From Methylococcaceae bacterium (GTDB lineage: Bacteria > Pseudomonadota > Gammaproteobacteria > Methylococcales > Methylomonadaceae): a DNA stretch of 64,000 nt. The stretch is taken from positions 496,001-560,000 of the forward strand of contig JADKAL010000002.1 of assembly GCA_016715325.1 (NCBI GenBank). Reading direction: 5' to 3'. Below are positions 19,115 to 27,551 of the stretch, in pieces. Numbering within the stretch: position 1 is the first letter of the stretch; every line of letters begins with the position of its first letter. Under the pieces are notes generated by a model. The model was not told where the DNA came from, searched no databases, and saw only the letters and a list, made by a program, of their open reading frames with translations. The position numbers were made by a program, and so were the translations under genes.

Positions 19115-19270
19115 TGCCAGGAAGTGGCCTTGAATAGTCAATGACAATAAAATAATGGGTTCCAAAATGTTGAGTAAATATGTTTTGGTAACATACCGGT
19201 CTACTGTTTATTTAAGTTATGATGACCGTCATAATATTTCTAACCTAATGAGTTATAAGCCATAAACACG

Positions 19271-19831
19271 ATGGAAAAAGTTGGTGTATTTGATTTGATT
19301 GAACGGATGGCAGCATTGTTACGTTCGGAAGAGCGAAAAAAGTGCACTTCGTTAGGACTGCAAAATGTACATTTACAAGCCTTAAACTATGTGTCGCGGT
19401 GTAATAAATATAGCGATACCCCAGCAGCGCTCACTAATTATTTGGGCATGACCCGGGGTACTGTTTCCCAAACCTTGTTGTTGTTGGAAAAAAAGGGCTA
19501 CCTAAAAAAGACGGCTGATACCAAAGATCGACGTGTTGTCCATCTTGCATTATTGCCGGAAGGCAGGACGGTTTTAGAACAAGCCAAACCAGCGGAATTA
19601 TTTTGTCAGGCTGCTAACCTTCTGAAACAAAATGATAATCTTGATTATGAAACGGTTTATGCCAATACTTTGACGGCGTTACAAAAAGCCAACCAGTCAC
19701 ATTCGTTTGGGTTGTGCAAAACCTGCCGTTATTTCACAATCGCTGCCGATGGCTTTGTCTGTGGCTTAACCAAAGAAGCGCTCACCCAAAGCGATAGCGA
19801 AAAAATCTGTCAGGAACATACCGTTATGTAA
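19271..19831 (+). CDS. MarR-family regulator with C-terminal four-cysteine motif
   Basis: A 186-residue protein. MarR winged helix over residues 1-135: recognition region AALTNYLGMTRGTVSQTLLLLEKKGYL, wing DTKDRRVVHLALLPEGR. Beyond the usual MarR length lies an extra ~40-residue tail containing GLCKTCRYF, VCGLT and ICQEH, four cysteines. They could hold zinc or an iron-sulfur cluster and so sense NO or redox. It sits between the hao/P460 genes and a DUF2024 gene, and is a candidate reader of the 8-7-8 dyads in this block. That link is inference. Confidence 0.8.
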   Translation: MEKVGVFDLIERMAALLRSEERKKCTSLGLQNVHLQALNYVSRCNKYSDTPAALTNYLGMTRGTVSQTLLLLEKKGYLKKTADTKDRRVVHLALLPEGRTVLEQAKPAELFCQAANLLKQNDNLDYETVYANTLTALQKANQSHSFGLCKTCRYFTIAADGFVCGLTKEALTQSDSEKICQEHTVM

Positions 19832-19946
19832 TGCGCAGTTGTTAAGCCCGATAGTCACCATGGCTATCCCATAAAATTGATAAACATCCATAAAACCAGA
19901 TGGAACTTAATATTCCCATGACAACCCATTTAAGCAGGTAATATCT

Positions 19947-20210
19947 ATGTCTCAATCACATTTATTTGACACTTACGCAAAAACAGCCCAAGGAAGGATT
20001 ATGCACTTTGATGTTGTGCTGGACGATAAAGATTCCGCCAAAGCATTGGGTTACGCTAAGACGTGGCTAGAAAGTATTGGCGTACATGATGCGGTAGTGA
20101 AGCAAGAAAATTGTGTGTTTTGCCACAGCGCCGAAACGCCTTACGACTTAAGAAAACAAATCGACAGTCAAGGGTATGGGATTATTAAATTAGAAGGGTG
20201 TCCAAAATAA
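19947..20210 (+). CDS. DUF2024 family protein
   Basis: An 87-residue soluble protein starting with SHLFDTYAKTAQGRIMHFDVVL and containing ENCVFCHSAE, the conserved features of DUF2024. The CxxCH resembles a haem c site, but there is no signal peptide, so metal binding in the cytoplasm is more likely. Function of the family is unknown. It follows the four-cysteine MarR gene with a 115-bp gap. Confidence 0.75.
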   Translation: MSQSHLFDTYAKTAQGRIMHFDVVLDDKDSAKALGYAKTWLESIGVHDAVVKQENCVFCHSAETPYDLRKQIDSQGYGIIKLEGCPK

Positions 20211-20657
20211 CAACGGCAAGTTGATCAGGTTCACGGTGTATAGTACCGTCGAATAAATAAATTTCAGTCGTTAGCATAATCCGCTCCCGCTCCTATCTAT
20301 CTCTCCAGTCTTTTGTAATGTCACTCTGAGCATTTAATTCAATTGTTGATTTGGAATAACTTTTCTTTATTTCTTTTGGGTCGGGGGGGTAAGGATTCGA
20401 TCATACCCATCCCGAATGTCCGATTTCAAGAAAGCAAGGGCGTTGTGCTGATAGTCGGCAGTGGGTCGGTTTCGACTAAAACCACTTGAAAATCTCGACC
20501 GCCTGCTTTGGATATTTTGGTTGGTTTTTTTATGGGATTATAGATGGCTCTTTCCCATAATCTTTATACGCTGCGGTACTGTGCATATCCGACACATGAG
20601 CGGTCGCGGACATAATGTCATTTAGATGATTTATTGACATTAACGGAGACTTGCTGT

Positions 20658-20741
20658 ATGGTTATCACTCGTAAAACTACATTGAGCGAGTGGAAAAATG
20701 TAGCGCCGCCTGGGAAACCAGGTGTCACCTGGAGTGACTAA
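20658..20741 (+). CDS. Candidate 27-residue small protein
   Basis: ATG 20658 to TAA 20741 encodes 27 residues (start MVITRKTTLSEWKN, end PGVTWSD). A GGAG lies 9 bases upstream. The 3' half of the frame overlaps a double hairpin, so it could be a leader peptide, a RiPP-like precursor or chance. No family is recognised. Confidence 0.3.
   Translation: MVITRKTTLSEWKNVAPPGKPGVTWSD
20709..20732 (+). promoter_or_regulatory. Two mutually exclusive hairpins
   Basis: CCTGG-GAAA-CCAGG (20709-20722) and the near-perfect palindrome CCAGGTG-T-CACCTGG (20718-20732) share the CCAGG arm, so only one can form at a time. This is the layout of an attenuator or of a protein-binding palindrome. Confidence 0.4.
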
Positions 20742-20801
20742 GTGCTTATGGCACTGAGAGAACCTCGCCCGCGCGGCCACCTTGTGTGGCCGTTGCCATT
20801 T

Positions 20802-21492
20802 CTACGGCCTAATGGTACGGCCTTCAAAAACTGCTTTCATTAAAACAGCAAATCTAACTTTTCTTGCGGATTTTATTCGCTTGTTCAATGAGTTGAGGGT
20901 ATATGCGGTTTGCACTCGAAGTATGAGGTGACCGCCACGATGCCTGCTCTTCTCAACTTCAAAAAATACACCATAATAAACCGTGTTACCGTTCTGATCT
21001 AGTTGTTCTACGGTGACAAAATTCCTGCCTACGTCGGCAACGGTAATGTGTCGTCCATCCAATTGCTTAACAATCTGTAACAGTAACTGTTTTGACAAAT
21101 TGTAACGCTCTTCGTTAAGAACACGCGTTTCATTCTGGGTTTTGTATAACTCGTCCTGTGGAATCTCTTCTTTTCGACCATCATGCTTAGGGTTGTGTGT
21201 AAAACAATGGCACGAAAATATAACCATTACCACAATGCGCCTATTCTGCTCTATCTCAACGAAAAATGCAAAAGGGTCTAAGTGGCTCAAGTCCCAAGGA
21301 TTACCACGATAAACAACTTGCTGAAAACGATGATGACCATGATCAGCAACGTGTTGAGCAATTAACGCATTTTCCTCTATATCGGTAGAACCCAATTTGG
21401 AAGCTCATGTCGATCGAACATAATCGTTGGTTCTTCGATGCTAACGCCATATTTTTGTGTATGGCTAAAAACGACTGTTTTTGAAGCCAATT
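20802..21492 (-). pseudogene. 3' part of a gene interrupted by the Tn3-family transposon
   Basis: On the minus strand, coding runs from the transposon end at 21492 (ASKTVVFSHTQKYGVSIEEP...HELPNW). With a frame change at 21377-21395 it continues through ENALIAQHVADHGHHRFQQVVYRGNPWDL to the end RTIRP at 20802. Its first ten codons lie on the other side of the transposon (31400-31429). The restored product is about 230 residues. The second half has a conserved look (HRGGHLILRVQTAYTLN), but I cannot name the family. The upstream gene in the intact locus was the resolvase now at 31465-32007. Confidence 0.6.
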
Positions 21493-21530
21493 GGGGTCTT
21501 TTGACCAAAAGCACGGTTTGTACCCAGCTA
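21493..21530 (+). repeat. Tn3-family left inverted repeat (IRL)
   Basis: A 38-bp terminal repeat beginning GGGGTCTTTTGACC. It is the reverse complement of 31362-31399 with one mismatch, and similarity continues inward to about 21605. Confidence 0.9.
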
Positions 21531-21599
21531 CCCCTGTAAGCCTTGCTATCCGTGGCTTGCAGCCGAAATATCGTTTCTGAAATCGGCAAGGAATTTTTC

Positions 21600-21638
21600 T
21601 ATAACCTATTGAATACTAATGGTATTCAATAGGTTATA
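21600..21638. promoter_or_regulatory. 17-bp perfect dyad inside IRL
   Basis: Arms TATAACCTATTGAATAC (21600-21616) and its exact complement (21622-21638) around a 5-base loop. A near-copy of one arm stands before the 166-residue membrane protein gene at 26558-26574, and a related TAACCTAT stands before the multicopper oxidase. It may be an operator of the transposon's regulator or a bidirectional terminator at the transposon edge. Confidence 0.5.
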
Positions 21639-21918
21639 AAATTAATACAGGTAGGTGGAAAAGCCCACACTAAACTTTCTTAAGAGGATGTGCGCTGGTT
21701 TAGTTTAACCTACACTTCGTTTAACACGACAGAATCCTCATTTCCCGACTTCGCCTTATAAGGTTGTGAGTCCAAACCCGCTAAACTTACACAATCCCAG
21801 TTAAATCAATGTATTAACCTACAAACATCGGTTTGGACGCACATTCACTGCCAATAGAAAAGTACCGTGTACGTTTCTTGTCTATTGAATGAGCAAATAA
21901 CAAGACAAATTTCCTTCC

Positions 21919-22461
21919 TTATCGTTGTTTAGAAGGCGGAGGCGGCGAATATCGGTTATCAAGGGTTTTATCAATTTTGACAGTAAGATCTTCGACAGTT
22001 TTGACCGTTAGTTTTTCATTTGGCCCTTTTGCCTCAGAAATATAGTCGCCTATCAATTTGGCATCGCTGACCCTAACTAAATGCCCCATCAGGTAGGCAA
22101 ACAAAAAGCTGGGTTTATGAAGCCGTCCAACCAGGACATAGTCTGCCCCAAACCCCTTGCCTAAATTGGCAGCAACATCATGATGGTCAAATAAATAGCC
22201 AACGCCGCTATCAGCAAACTTCTGGCTCTTTGGGTCAATATTAATAATCACATAATCCGCTTTCTTGAGTTCCGCTTCCAACAGCGGTTTTATAGATGCT
22301 GTCCGTTTAATTTCAGCAGGTACTCTTGGAGCCAATGTTAAATCTTTAAGCTCAAAGTCAAGAATGGCAATCCTGGTTTCTGCAAATCCGCTCATGCTCA
22401 CAAGACACAATATGATTGAGCTGAATACGTGGCGCATCCCCCTGTTTTTTTTGATATTCAT
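21919..22461 (-). CDS. DUF2380 exported protein
   Basis: A 180-residue protein from ATG 22461, chosen so that the signal peptide (about residues 9-27, ending GFAET) lies near the N-terminus. Earlier in-frame starts would add up to 24 residues. DUF2380 proteins have an N-terminal ILDFELKDLT strand and a nucleotide-binding-like alpha/beta fold; here RIAILDFELKDLTLAPRVPAE is typical. A GADYVLVGRLHKPS strand is also present. Function unknown. It is the first cargo gene beside IRL, pointing outwards. The preceding 280 bp hold no gene. Confidence 0.65.
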   Translation of the reverse strand: MNIKKNRGMRHVFSSIILCLVSMSGFAETRIAILDFELKDLTLAPRVPAEIKRTASIKPLLEAELKKADYVIINIDPKSQKFADSGVGYLFDHHDVAANLGKGFGADYVLVGRLHKPSFLFAYLMGHLVRVSDAKLIGDYISEAKGPNEKLTVKTVEDLTVKIDKTLDNRYSPPPPSKQR

Positions 22462-22601
22462 AAGCCCCCTGTCATATAGTTTTTCCATAGTATACTTTTC
22501 TCTTATAAACTCAAGGGCTTTGGTCGATGCCATGTTTTTTTTGAATTATTTACGGGTTGGCGCTTAATTCGCATTTTAGATTACTGAAAATCATCGATTG
22601 T

Positions 22602-23271
22602 CTATGTTCCGCTTCCAAGAATTTCAACAGTAGCTTCGCTAGGCTTTTTTACCCTAAAGTTACAGGCGCAATCTCCTTTCGCCATGCAGGTCAACAACTC
22701 CACCTCTTGATCTAGCAACGTAGACATCAGCGCTAAATCGAACTGACAAATTTCGTTGTGTTTTTGGGCAAGATCATGGTAAACGCAGTTATGCGCCCTT
22801 ATTTTAAAGTGTTTGGAAGTCCCTGAGTATTGGGTGTTAACCTCGTAGCCCAATTCCGTCATGATTTGCTGTGAGTTCTTCAATCCGTTTCTCAATGGGT
22901 TTGCCTATAAAACGTCCTTTAAGCCCATCCGCCACGGTTACCCCAAGCTTATGCATATAGGCGTTGAACCGTTCGGAACCTAATTCATCCTGCAAATTAC
23001 CCAGCATCACTTCAGAAAACCAAGCGTACTGCTTGGGAAAATAGTTAATGCCTTTGCGGGTGATTCCGTAATTTGTAACCGGGCGTCCACTGGTCTTATT
23101 CAACGACTTTTTTTGAATGTACCCCTGATTTTCTAAGGCTGAGAAATGTTGCATAACACCAGCCCTGGAAATCCCTACTGAATTGATGATTTCGTCGATA
23201 GTGAGTCCGGTTTGGTTTTCTAAGAACAGCTTGAGTATTTCACGCTGTCGCGTACTAATGATGTCGGCCAT
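22602..23271 (-). CDS. SufR-like cysteine-rich transcriptional regulator (frameshift)
   Basis: N-terminal winged helix from ATG 23271 (MADIISTRQREILKLFLENQ) with recognition region ISRAGVMQHFSALENQGYI. The C-terminal ligand-binding part has Cys in HNCVYHDL, EICQFD, LTCMAKGDCACNFRV, the cluster layout of SufR-type DeoR-like regulators that sense Fe-S or NO. The frame breaks at about 22885-22890: IEELTANHDG versus QQIMTELGYEV. One small indel joins them to about 222 residues. It is divergent from the multicopper oxidase, so it probably controls that promoter. Confidence 0.7.
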
Positions 23272-23397
23272 GATTTTACAACAAAAGTTTAATTGCTCAT
23301 CAAAATAACATAAAAGGCGCTGGTTCAATAATTTCATTAATATTACTTTATAAATATATATATTGAATAAGTATATTTAATGTTGTAACCTATCACT

Positions 23398-23465
23398 TAC
23401 TGGCGGTTTCTGCCGTCGATAAAAATCGACGGGGTTCCCCCTCAGGAAAGCAGAGGTCGCCAGTA
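23398..23465 (+). ncRNA. Candidate structured RNA leader
   Basis: Outer stem TACTGGCG (23398-23405) pairs with CGCCAGTA (23458-23465). It encloses CCGTCGAT-AAAA-ATCGACGG (23413-23432) and a CCTC/GAGG arm (23440-23456), a compact three-way junction of 68 nt. It lies between the SufR-like regulator and the multicopper oxidase, on the oxidase's strand. It does not match any riboswitch class I know. Confidence 0.45.
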
Positions 23466-23511
23466 CCCTGCTTATAAATATTAACTAGGGACAATGACCG
23501 GAGGTAAACGC

Positions 23512-23553
23512 ATGTCGGTTAGGCAATGGAAGAAAAGTGATGTTCGCCATTAG
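23512..23553 (+). CDS. Candidate 13-residue leader peptide
   Basis: ATG 23512 to TAG 23553 encodes MSVRQWKKSDVRH, preceded by a strong GGAGGTAAACGC ribosome binding site. It sits after the structured RNA and 80 bp before the multicopper oxidase. It may be a regulatory leader peptide; chance is possible. Confidence 0.35.
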   Translation: MSVRQWKKSDVRH

Positions 23554-23634
23554 TCAACCGGCAAGCCAAAAAAAAGGATGGCAGAAAGGACTGCCGCTAA
23601 GGAGCTTCGGTAACTATTGCTTATTTAGAGAGGA

Positions 23635-24594
23635 ATGAAGATGTTAAAAAAAATATGCATGACCAGCTGCCTCATGGCGGCGTTATTGCCTGTCTGGGCG
23701 CAAGCCGAGACAGGAAACACACACCTGATCACACTGAAGGCGGTCAAACTGGATTCCGGACAGTTGGCTTATCAGATGGTCAGCCACAAAATACAGGATG
23801 ATTCCGGCTCTGAAGAGGATATCACTGGACGCTATGCCAAAGAACCCTCCATCCCTGGCCCTACCATTGTCATGACCGAAGGCGATAAGGCTGAGGTTAC
23901 TTTGGAGCAAGGCATAAAAGATTCTGATAAACCCGTCAGCATCCATGTGCATGGCGTGCATTATAAAATTGATAGTGACGGCACCATGAAAATGCTTAAT
24001 CAGGTTGCCGATGAAGCGGCTTTCCCGGGTAAACCGTACACTTACAAATGGACCGCTGCGCTCGGCACGGCAGGTACCTGGCCTTATCATGACCATACAT
24101 TCGGCAATCCGAAGTTAGGTTCAGAGGATAAAGGCCTTTACGGCACCCTGATTGTTAACCCGAAAAGCGGCCAAATACCCGGCTTAATTGATGGCGAAAT
24201 CAAGCAGGTCAATCTGAAAGATATTAAACGGGAGTTCATCCTGTGGATGCACGAAACCACATTTTGGGGCATGGAGGTCAACAATATCGTTAACCGCCAG
24301 GTGCCGCTTTGGACTAACCCGTCTTTGGGCGCGCGCGAAGGCGAGTTGGTGCGCTTTCATGTGATCGGTCTGGGGACGGCTTTTCATACCTTTCATTTAC
24401 ATGGGCATCACTGGATCCAGCCTGGCACCACGCATATTCTCGACACCTTCAATGTCGGGCCGATTCAGCGTGAATCCTTCGTCATCAAGGCAGGGGAAGG
24501 TGTCGGACCCGGTCATTGGCATTATCACTGCCACGTCTTACAGCACATGCAAAGCGGCATGATGGGGGCGTTCATGGTCATCGGATCAAAATAA
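23635..24594 (+). CDS. Two-domain multicopper oxidase
   Basis: A 319-residue periplasmic protein with a signal peptide (1-24). Copper-binding motifs occur in order HVHGVHY, WPYHDHTFG, HTFHLHGHHW and HWHYHCHVLQHMQSGM. They supply all trinuclear (T2/T3) histidines plus a type-1 site in the C-terminal domain (His, Cys, His, Met). This is the laccase-like two-domain arrangement. NirK-type nitrite reductase has a different ligand order, so I do not call it nirK. GAGAGGA lies before the start. It precedes a cupredoxin-propeller protein by 27-40 bp and probably acts with it. Substrate unknown (Cu, phenol or N-oxide). Confidence 0.85.
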   Translation: MKMLKKICMTSCLMAALLPVWAQAETGNTHLITLKAVKLDSGQLAYQMVSHKIQDDSGSEEDITGRYAKEPSIPGPTIVMTEGDKAEVTLEQGIKDSDKPVSIHVHGVHYKIDSDGTMKMLNQVADEAAFPGKPYTYKWTAALGTAGTWPYHDHTFGNPKLGSEDKGLYGTLIVNPKSGQIPGLIDGEIKQVNLKDIKREFILWMHETTFWGMEVNNIVNRQVPLWTNPSLGAREGELVRFHVIGLGTAFHTFHLHGHHWIQPGTTHILDTFNVGPIQRESFVIKAGEGVGPGHWHYHCHVLQHMQSGMMGAFMVIGSK

Positions 24595-24636
24595 CCAATT
24601 GAAAAAATTATAAAATAAATCGTGGAAGGTAAAGCT

Positions 24637-26467
24637 ATGAAAACATTTAAGACCCCCCCTATTGCCGGTGCCATTATGATGGCACTAGCCAGTACCGCAG
24701 TTAGCGCTAATCCCGATACTGCCAATGTCGATGACGCTATTCTCAGTGTGCCTGGGCTGATGCCTTCGGCGACGCTGGAAATGACAGATAACCCGGGACT
24801 GTGGTTTAAAGACCCGATCGATGGAGATGCCCTGGTGGTGATTAAACCCGGGCAGGCGGTACACATAAAAATGTCCGAGGAAACCCGCAGCCAACATACC
24901 ATCACCAGTCTACTCTGGCCTGTCGGTGCCAAGGATTTTCCGGTCGACCAGGAGAAACCGTCTGATGCCAGTATCACCAAAGGCCTCGATAAGCCGGGAT
25001 TGTATGTGTTTACCTGCAAAGTGCATCCTTACATGTTCGGTGCTGTCGTGGTTGACGATCCGGATACTAAAGGCCTTGATATAGGCTCTGAACTGGAATT
25101 GGTTACAGGTGTGAAAGTGCCAGCCGACAGCGACATTGCCAAAAAGCTGTTACGCACGTTCTTTGTGGTAACCACACCCAGTCTGTGGCGTGATTACCGG
25201 GAAGCTGAATGGAAAGTCAATCTCCCCGACATTCCTTTGAATATTAAAGGCCAAACGATCAGCCTTAGCGCCCTGAGCATGAACATGCCCAACAAACTAC
25301 AGACACCTAAAACCCCGGGTGTTGGCGAGGTTTGGGTCAATACCCAGTTTGAAATGATCGAAGGCAAGAAAAAACCCGGTACCGCGACCCGCATCGATGC
25401 CGCTAATTGGAAGGTGGTTAATAAAGTCAAAGGTGTCAAGGAAGAGATGAACCATCCACACAATATGTGGCCGGACAACACCTATCAACATATTTATCAA
25501 ACCCAATGGTTCGATAAACGGCTATTGACGTTCGAACGCGCTAGTGGCAAGGTGACCAACAACATTGAAGTTGGCGAGTCGCCTTCACATGTAATGACTA
25601 GACCTGCCGACGACATATTATACGTGGCCATTAACGGTGGCGAACATGTTGTCAAAATGACTGGCGGTGCAGCACCTTCAGCCGTAAAAAGTATTAATGT
25701 CGGGCCGAATAGTTCTCCGCACGGGCATTTTATTACTGATGATGGTAAATATATGGTAACGCCCAATGCCTTATCCAGCAGCGTCTCCGTAGTCGATCTG
25801 GACAGCGAAACCAACACCATCATTCCGACCGGAGGTGATTCCGATTGCGGTTTGGGGTACGCCTGATGGACAACGCGCTTATGCCGCCAATCTGTTGGGT
25901 ACGCCGCCACAGTTGCTCAGCAGCTTGACGGTCATCGATATCCCTGGCAAGAAAAAATTAAGCGATATTAATTTGGCGGCGGATTATGATCCGGTGTCGG
26001 GCAAGATTACTGGGGAAGCATACGGGCTACTGCCCATCCAAACACCGGTCAGTCCTGACGGGAAGTATGTCGTCACCGCCAATACCTTGAGCGCCAGTAT
26101 CACCATCGTCGATGTCGCGACCAATAAAGTTATCAAAAGCCTAACTTGTGAACCCGGTTGTCATGGCGTTCATTTCGGCATGAAAAAAGGCGGCGGCTAC
26201 TATGCTTATGTCGGCAGCAAATTTGCCAACGACCTTGTCGTCGTCGATATGGATAAATTGGAAGTGGCAGGTCGTGTACTTTTGGCCGATGGAAAAGATA
26301 CCAGCATCGTTGCCTATAACGGCATGGGTGGTCAGGGCATCTTGCCGCTGCCTTTGGTTGAGCATGGCTATCTCAAGGAAACCTTAAAACTTTCCGGCAA
26401 AAAACAACTCAGTTCAGATGTTGAAGGCTGGTTGAAGTTATTAACCAAAGAACAAAAAGGGATATAG
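24637..26467 (+). CDS. Cupredoxin-beta-propeller exported protein (frameshift)
   Basis: About 610 residues after repair. Signal peptide (1-23), then a cupredoxin-like domain (about 30-145) with His in SQHTITSLLWP and a Cys-x-x-His type motif FTCKVHPYMFG, the expected blue-copper ligands. A linker and a YVTN/YncE-type beta-propeller follow (about 240-575; repeats such as HGHFITDDGKYMVTPNALSSSVSVVDL and VSPDGKYVVTANTLSASITIVDV). The frame breaks at about 25843 by one extra T; DPIAVWGTPDGQ then continues. It probably transfers electrons to or from the neighbouring multicopper oxidase. The domain fusion is unusual. Confidence 0.75.
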
Positions 26468-26556
26468 AGATATCCAGCATTTCTTGGCTTTATTCAGGTT
26501 GGGCTTCATCTTTTGGAGCCCAACCGTTCTCTTTTTTGGAATTCAACTTTGTATTA

Positions 26557-26574
26557 GATATTTAATAGGTTATA
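26557..26574. promoter_or_regulatory. Near-copy of the IRL dyad arm
   Basis: ATATTTAATAGGTTATA (26558-26574) matches 15 of 17 bases of the dyad arm at 21622-21638. It lies 28 bp before the ATG at 26602 and is a candidate half-operator. Confidence 0.35.
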
Positions 26575-26601
26575 CAGATGACACATTATATGGAACTCCT
26601 C

Positions 26602-27078
26602 ATGACGAATCAGCCATGGAATCTCATTATCTACATGGCAATCCCTGTGATACTTGCCGAGACAATCGCCATTTCGGAGCTTTATCTTCTTTTTACCGGT
26701 AAAGATACGGGCGCAGTAAAAACGCTCAGCCGGTTTGCGGGAATTATCGTTGGCTGGTATTTCCTTGGAATCTTCATAAATTTACTGTTTACTGCGGTTA
26801 TTCCACTGACAACCGCCAACGATTGGCGTGGCATCGTGGATGTGATTGCCGTTGGATTTTATCTCCTCGGGCTTGTTCCTCTTTTTGGAATAGCACTACT
26901 TGATATGAATCTGCTCTCTCGTACCGCATCGCAAAGGGAACGCAATAAGCTTCATGCTATTTCCGTAGGGGTTTTCCTGGTCGTTGCCCATATCGCGATG
27001 ATATTCGGTATGGCCGACCCTAACCTATTCTCTACTCAAGGGGTGATGGAAAATATGCCGGGCATGAGCCATCCCTAA
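26602..27078 (+). CDS. Membrane protein, possibly DUF6803-like
   Basis: A 158-residue inner-membrane protein from ATG 26602; an upstream ATG at 26578 would add eight residues but abuts the candidate operator. Four to five hydrophobic helices (about 5-28, 45-68, 80-105 and 125-148). The C-terminus ends in a Met/His-rich PGMSHP, which could bind copper. It follows the propeller gene in the transposon cargo. The family assignment is from memory and tentative. Confidence 0.6.
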   Translation: MTNQPWNLIIYMAIPVILAETIAISELYLLFTGKDTGAVKTLSRFAGIIVGWYFLGIFINLLFTAVIPLTTANDWRGIVDVIAVGFYLLGLVPLFGIALLDMNLLSRTASQRERNKLHAISVGVFLVVAHIAMIFGMADPNLFSTQGVMENMPGMSHP

Positions 27079-27142
27079 CTGTTTTCAAATACCTAAAGAA
27101 AAGATTTAGAACTAAACAACCAACCTATTTAAGAAGGATATT

Positions 27143-27313
27143 ATGTCTGATTTTAAAAAATATCAATGTAAAGAATGCGAACACATCTATGATGAGGAAA
27201 AAGGTGACCCCGATAGCGGCCTTGCGCCAGGAACACGTTGGAACGACATACCGGACACCTGGTCTTGCCCGATCTGCGGGGCACCTAAAGACTTTTTTAA
27301 ACAGATGGAGTAA
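27143..27313 (+). CDS. Rubredoxin
   Basis: A 56-residue iron protein. It has the two canonical CxxC pairs, YQCKECEHIYDEEKGD and WSCPICGAPKDFF, and the core DPDSGLAPGTRWNDIPDTW. Binds one Fe and carries single electrons in the cytoplasm. AAGGA lies upstream of ATG 27143. It is the last recognisable cargo gene before the resolvase. An electron donor for an NO- or O2-related enzyme of the host is plausible. Confidence 0.92.
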   Translation: MSDFKKYQCKECEHIYDEEKGDPDSGLAPGTRWNDIPDTWSCPICGAPKDFFKQME

Positions 27314-27345
27314 GTCTTTACCTGTGGTGCATCAATAGGGGTATT

Positions 27346-27533
27346 ATGGATTACACCAAGCGCTTGCTTGAAGAGCGTTTGGAATCCAGCTCAATATCAA
27401 CTCGCAGATGGAGAAAGCCATGCCACATGTTGTTGCCCTCTATCGTTATTCTGTGAAGGGCATTACCCCAGAAAGCAACGATGTTTTAACCGTGCTTGAT
27501 GAGGAGCGGACTGCCGGAGATCGGGTGCAGTGA
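27346..27533 (+). pseudogene. Short frameshifted coding remnant
   Basis: Starts MDYTKRLLEERLESS at ATG 27346. Another frame continues as QLNINSQMEKAMPHVVALYRYSVKGITPESNDVLTVLDEER to TGA 27533. One indel joins them into about 61 residues. I do not recognise it; it follows the rubredoxin on the same strand and may be a small partner protein or a gene fragment. Confidence 0.35.
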
Positions 27534-27551
27534 CTACACTCATTGCTTAAG

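Larger units (their letters stand above)
20211..20801. other. Long intergenic stretch with structured segment
   Basis: No gene longer than 30 codons. It begins with a partial match to the 8-7-8 dyad (TATAGTACCG... CGAATAAATA near 20238-20258). It contains a G run (20382-20389), a small open frame with two alternative hairpins (20658-20741, listed separately) and a GC-rich hairpin CGGCCAC/GTGGCCG near 20777-20795 that may be a terminator. Confidence 0.5.

Noticed and set aside
23398..23465. Known riboswitch (c-di-GMP, fluoride, Moco, TPP, preQ1)
   Set aside because: None of the consensus core segments I know is present; kept only as an unassigned structured RNA.
23635..24594. Copper nitrite reductase NirK
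   Set aside because: The protein is periplasmic, copper-binding and next to N-oxide genes, but the ligand order (trinuclear histidines in both domains, HCHxxxHxxxxM at the C-terminus) is that of a two-domain laccase-type oxidase, not NirK.
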